Shown in pieces: positions 5,307-6,733 of a stretch of DNA of 6,733 bases. The position numbers were made by a program, and so were the translations under genes. The stretch covers positions 1 through 6,733 of the forward strand of contig DLVS01000219.1 in the NCBI GenBank assembly GCA_003445095.1, in the 5' to 3' direction. Source of the DNA: Verrucomicrobiales bacterium (GTDB lineage: Bacteria; Verrucomicrobiota; Verrucomicrobiia; Limisphaerales; UBA9464). The stretch's first letter is position 1, and every line of letters starts with the position of its first letter. Under the pieces are notes generated by a model. That model was given only the letters and a program-made list of their open reading frames with translations, was not told the DNA's origin and did not search any database.

Positions 5307-6733
5307 TCAGACCGGCGGTTTGGCCTCTGATTCACCGCTCGAGCCTGGAGACTCGCGATTCATTTTTTCTCGTTGCTCCGCCTGGGCCGTAATTTGGGCT
5401 CGCAGGCTTGGATGCCGCCGCAAGAAGAACCGAAAATCGCGCGTCGTCAGCTTCAGGAATTTTCCGTAATCCAAAGCCGTCACATCGGCTGAACGAACCT
5501 GGCTGCTCAGTAACGCCATTTCTCCGAAGAAGTCACCGGGTCCCAATTTGATTTTTCGCCCGCCCACGGAGACTTCGACCGTCCCCGAAGCGATAAAATA
5601 GACGGCGTCAGCCGGGTCACCCGCACGGATCACGCGCTCGCCCGGCTGAGCCGCGCGCGGGAGGAAATGCAGCACGAGCACTTCCCGCTGTTCCGGAGTA
5701 ATCCCGGCGAAAACGGGAAACCGGTCCACCAATTCTTGGGGGGTGAAGGTTCGGTGCTCGGCGGCTCGTTGCTCGGCCCGTTCACGGCCCGCCGCCAAGT
5801 CTCGTTCCAAAGACGAGAATTTGGCCACCCGCATTTCCTCGAATCGACGGCGCCAACTTGGCCGGCTTTGCACGACCGCGTCGGCCCAATTCGCCGCGGC
5901 AAATGTCAGGGGGTTGAGGGTGATCGACATCAAGGCACCGGCGAGGATGAGACTCAGTGCCTGAGCCGACAGCAGGCCGTAACTCTGCCCGAGTCCGGCC
6001 AAAATGAAGGAAAACTCGCCGATCTGAGCCAACGCGGCGGAGACCATCAGGGCCGTGCTCAGTGGATACCCCAAGATTAGCACGATCCCGAGCGCGACAA
6101 CCGATTTGCCGACCACGATAAGGCCAAGCACGCCCGCCACCATGAGTGGTTGTTGCACGAGGATTTTGGGATCGAAGAGCATCCCCACCGAGACGAAGAA
6201 GAGAACGGCAAACGCATCTTGTAAGGGCAACGAGTTCGCCGCGGCTTTATGGCTCAGCTCGGATTCACTCAACACCACGCCGGCGAAGAACGCGCCTAAG
6301 GCGAAGGAAACACCGAACAACTTGGCCGAGCCGAGCGCGATGCCGAGCGCAATGGCGAGCACTGACAACGTGAACAGTTCGCGCGATCCCGTGCGTGCCA
6401 CTTGACGCAACAACCACGGGAGCACGCGTGGCCCCACCACGAGTACGAGCGCCACGAACGCGGACACCTTCAGAAAAGTGAAGGTGAGTGACACGAGCAG
6501 TCCGTGAGCAGATTCGGCACCGTGATCCGGGCTCGCTTTGCCCCCAAGAACCGGAACCAAAGCCGGGAGTAGGACCAGGACCAGGACCATCGCGAGGTCT
6601 TCGACGATGAGCCACCCGATGGCGATCCGGCCGTTGGCGGTCTCCACCGTGTTGCTCTCTTCCAGAGCCTTCAGCAGCACCACCGTGCTAGCGACGGATA
6701 GGCAGAGTCCGAACACCAATCCACTCCCGAAAC
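5307..6733 (-). CDS. CPA2-family cation:proton antiporter (KefB/YbaL type) with C-terminal cyclic-nucleotide-binding domain, N-terminus outside window
   Basis: The frame is open to the right edge, so the true start is not visible. A TTG at 6719 falls inside a conserved membrane helix and is not the start. The 474 visible residues (numbered from the codon at 6731) begin with GLCLSVASTVVLL (8-20), the KefB/YbaL SxASTVVLL helix; roughly 100 N-terminal residues are probably missing. Further hallmarks are GWLIVEDLAMV (39-49, with the Glu-Asp of the ion site), LGAFFAGVVLSESE (145-158), FFVSVGM (178-184) and QIGEFSFILAG (236-246). Membrane segments continue to about 275. A charged helical linker (296-334) leads into a cNMP-binding domain (338-445) with LGPGDFFGEMALL (396-408) and VRSADVT (412-418). 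Glu404 and Arg413 match the phosphate-cassette residues that bind cAMP or cGMP in CRP and PKA. The TrkA-N domain common in YbaL/KefC is absent. It probably exchanges K+ or Na+ for protons at the inner membrane, gated by a cyclic nucleotide; ion and ligand are inferred. Confidence 0.9.
   Translation of the reverse strand, partial: FGSGLVFGLCLSVASTVVLLKALEESNTVETANGRIAIGWLIVEDLAMVLVLVLLPALVPVLGGKASPDHGAESAHGLLVSLTFTFLKVSAFVALVLVVGPRVLPWLLRQVARTGSRELFTLSVLAIALGIALGSAKLFGVSFALGAFFAGVVLSESELSHKAAANSLPLQDAFAVLFFVSVGMLFDPKILVQQPLMVAGVLGLIVVGKSVVALGIVLILGYPLSTALMVSAALAQIGEFSFILAGLGQSYGLLSAQALSLILAGALMSITLNPLTFAAANWADAVVQSRPSWRRRFEEMRVAKFSSLERDLAAGRERAEQRAAEHRTFTPQELVDRFPVFAGITPEQREVLVLHFLPRAAQPGERVIRAGDPADAVYFIASGTVEVSVGGRKIKLGPGDFFGEMALLSSQVRSADVTALDYGKFLKLTTRDFRFFLRRHPSLRAQITAQAEQREKMNRESPGSSGESEAKPPV

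Overview
This 6.7 kb window comes from the chromosome of a GC-rich Gram-negative bacterium. A TonB/TolA-like protein encoded with an ExbB/TolQ channel and an ExbD/TolR partner implies an outer membrane. The secreted clan GH-A type hydrolase and the style of the proteins remind me of the PVC group, most likely Verrucomicrobiota. That placement is an impression from memory; no rRNA or marker gene in the window fixes it.

Layout. Positions 998 to 1 (minus) hold the 5' part of a gene for an exported glycoside hydrolase, which runs off the left edge. A 305-base divergent intergenic region follows. Next comes trpE (1304-2824, plus), the anthranilate synthase large subunit. After a 288-base gap that contains a clear inverted repeat, three tightly packed plus-strand genes follow (3113-5269): a TonB/TolA-like protein, an ExbB/TolQ/MotA-family channel and an ExbD/TolR-family protein. 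The spacing is 1 base, then a 4-base ATGA overlap, so this is almost certainly one operon. A minus-strand gene converges on it from the right (5307 to beyond 6733). It encodes a CPA2-family cation:proton antiporter (KefB/YbaL type) whose C-terminus is a cyclic-nucleotide-binding domain; its N-terminus lies outside the window.

How the genes relate. The three-gene operon encodes a complete energy-transducing machine: a proton-driven inner-membrane motor plus a periplasm-spanning arm. No outer-membrane receptor, TolB or Pal is present, so its client is unknown. TrpE is in tryptophan biosynthesis and has no trpG or other trp gene beside it here. The antiporter and the motor both use the proton gradient, but they are convergent and need not be co-regulated.

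I did not find a mobile element, CRISPR array, RNA gene or clearly new multi-gene system. The points most worth a second look are the antiporter-cNMP sensor fusion, the mixed TonB/TolA character of the arm protein, the inverted repeat between trpE and the operon, and the small reading frame with a good ribosome-binding site that overlaps the start of trpE.
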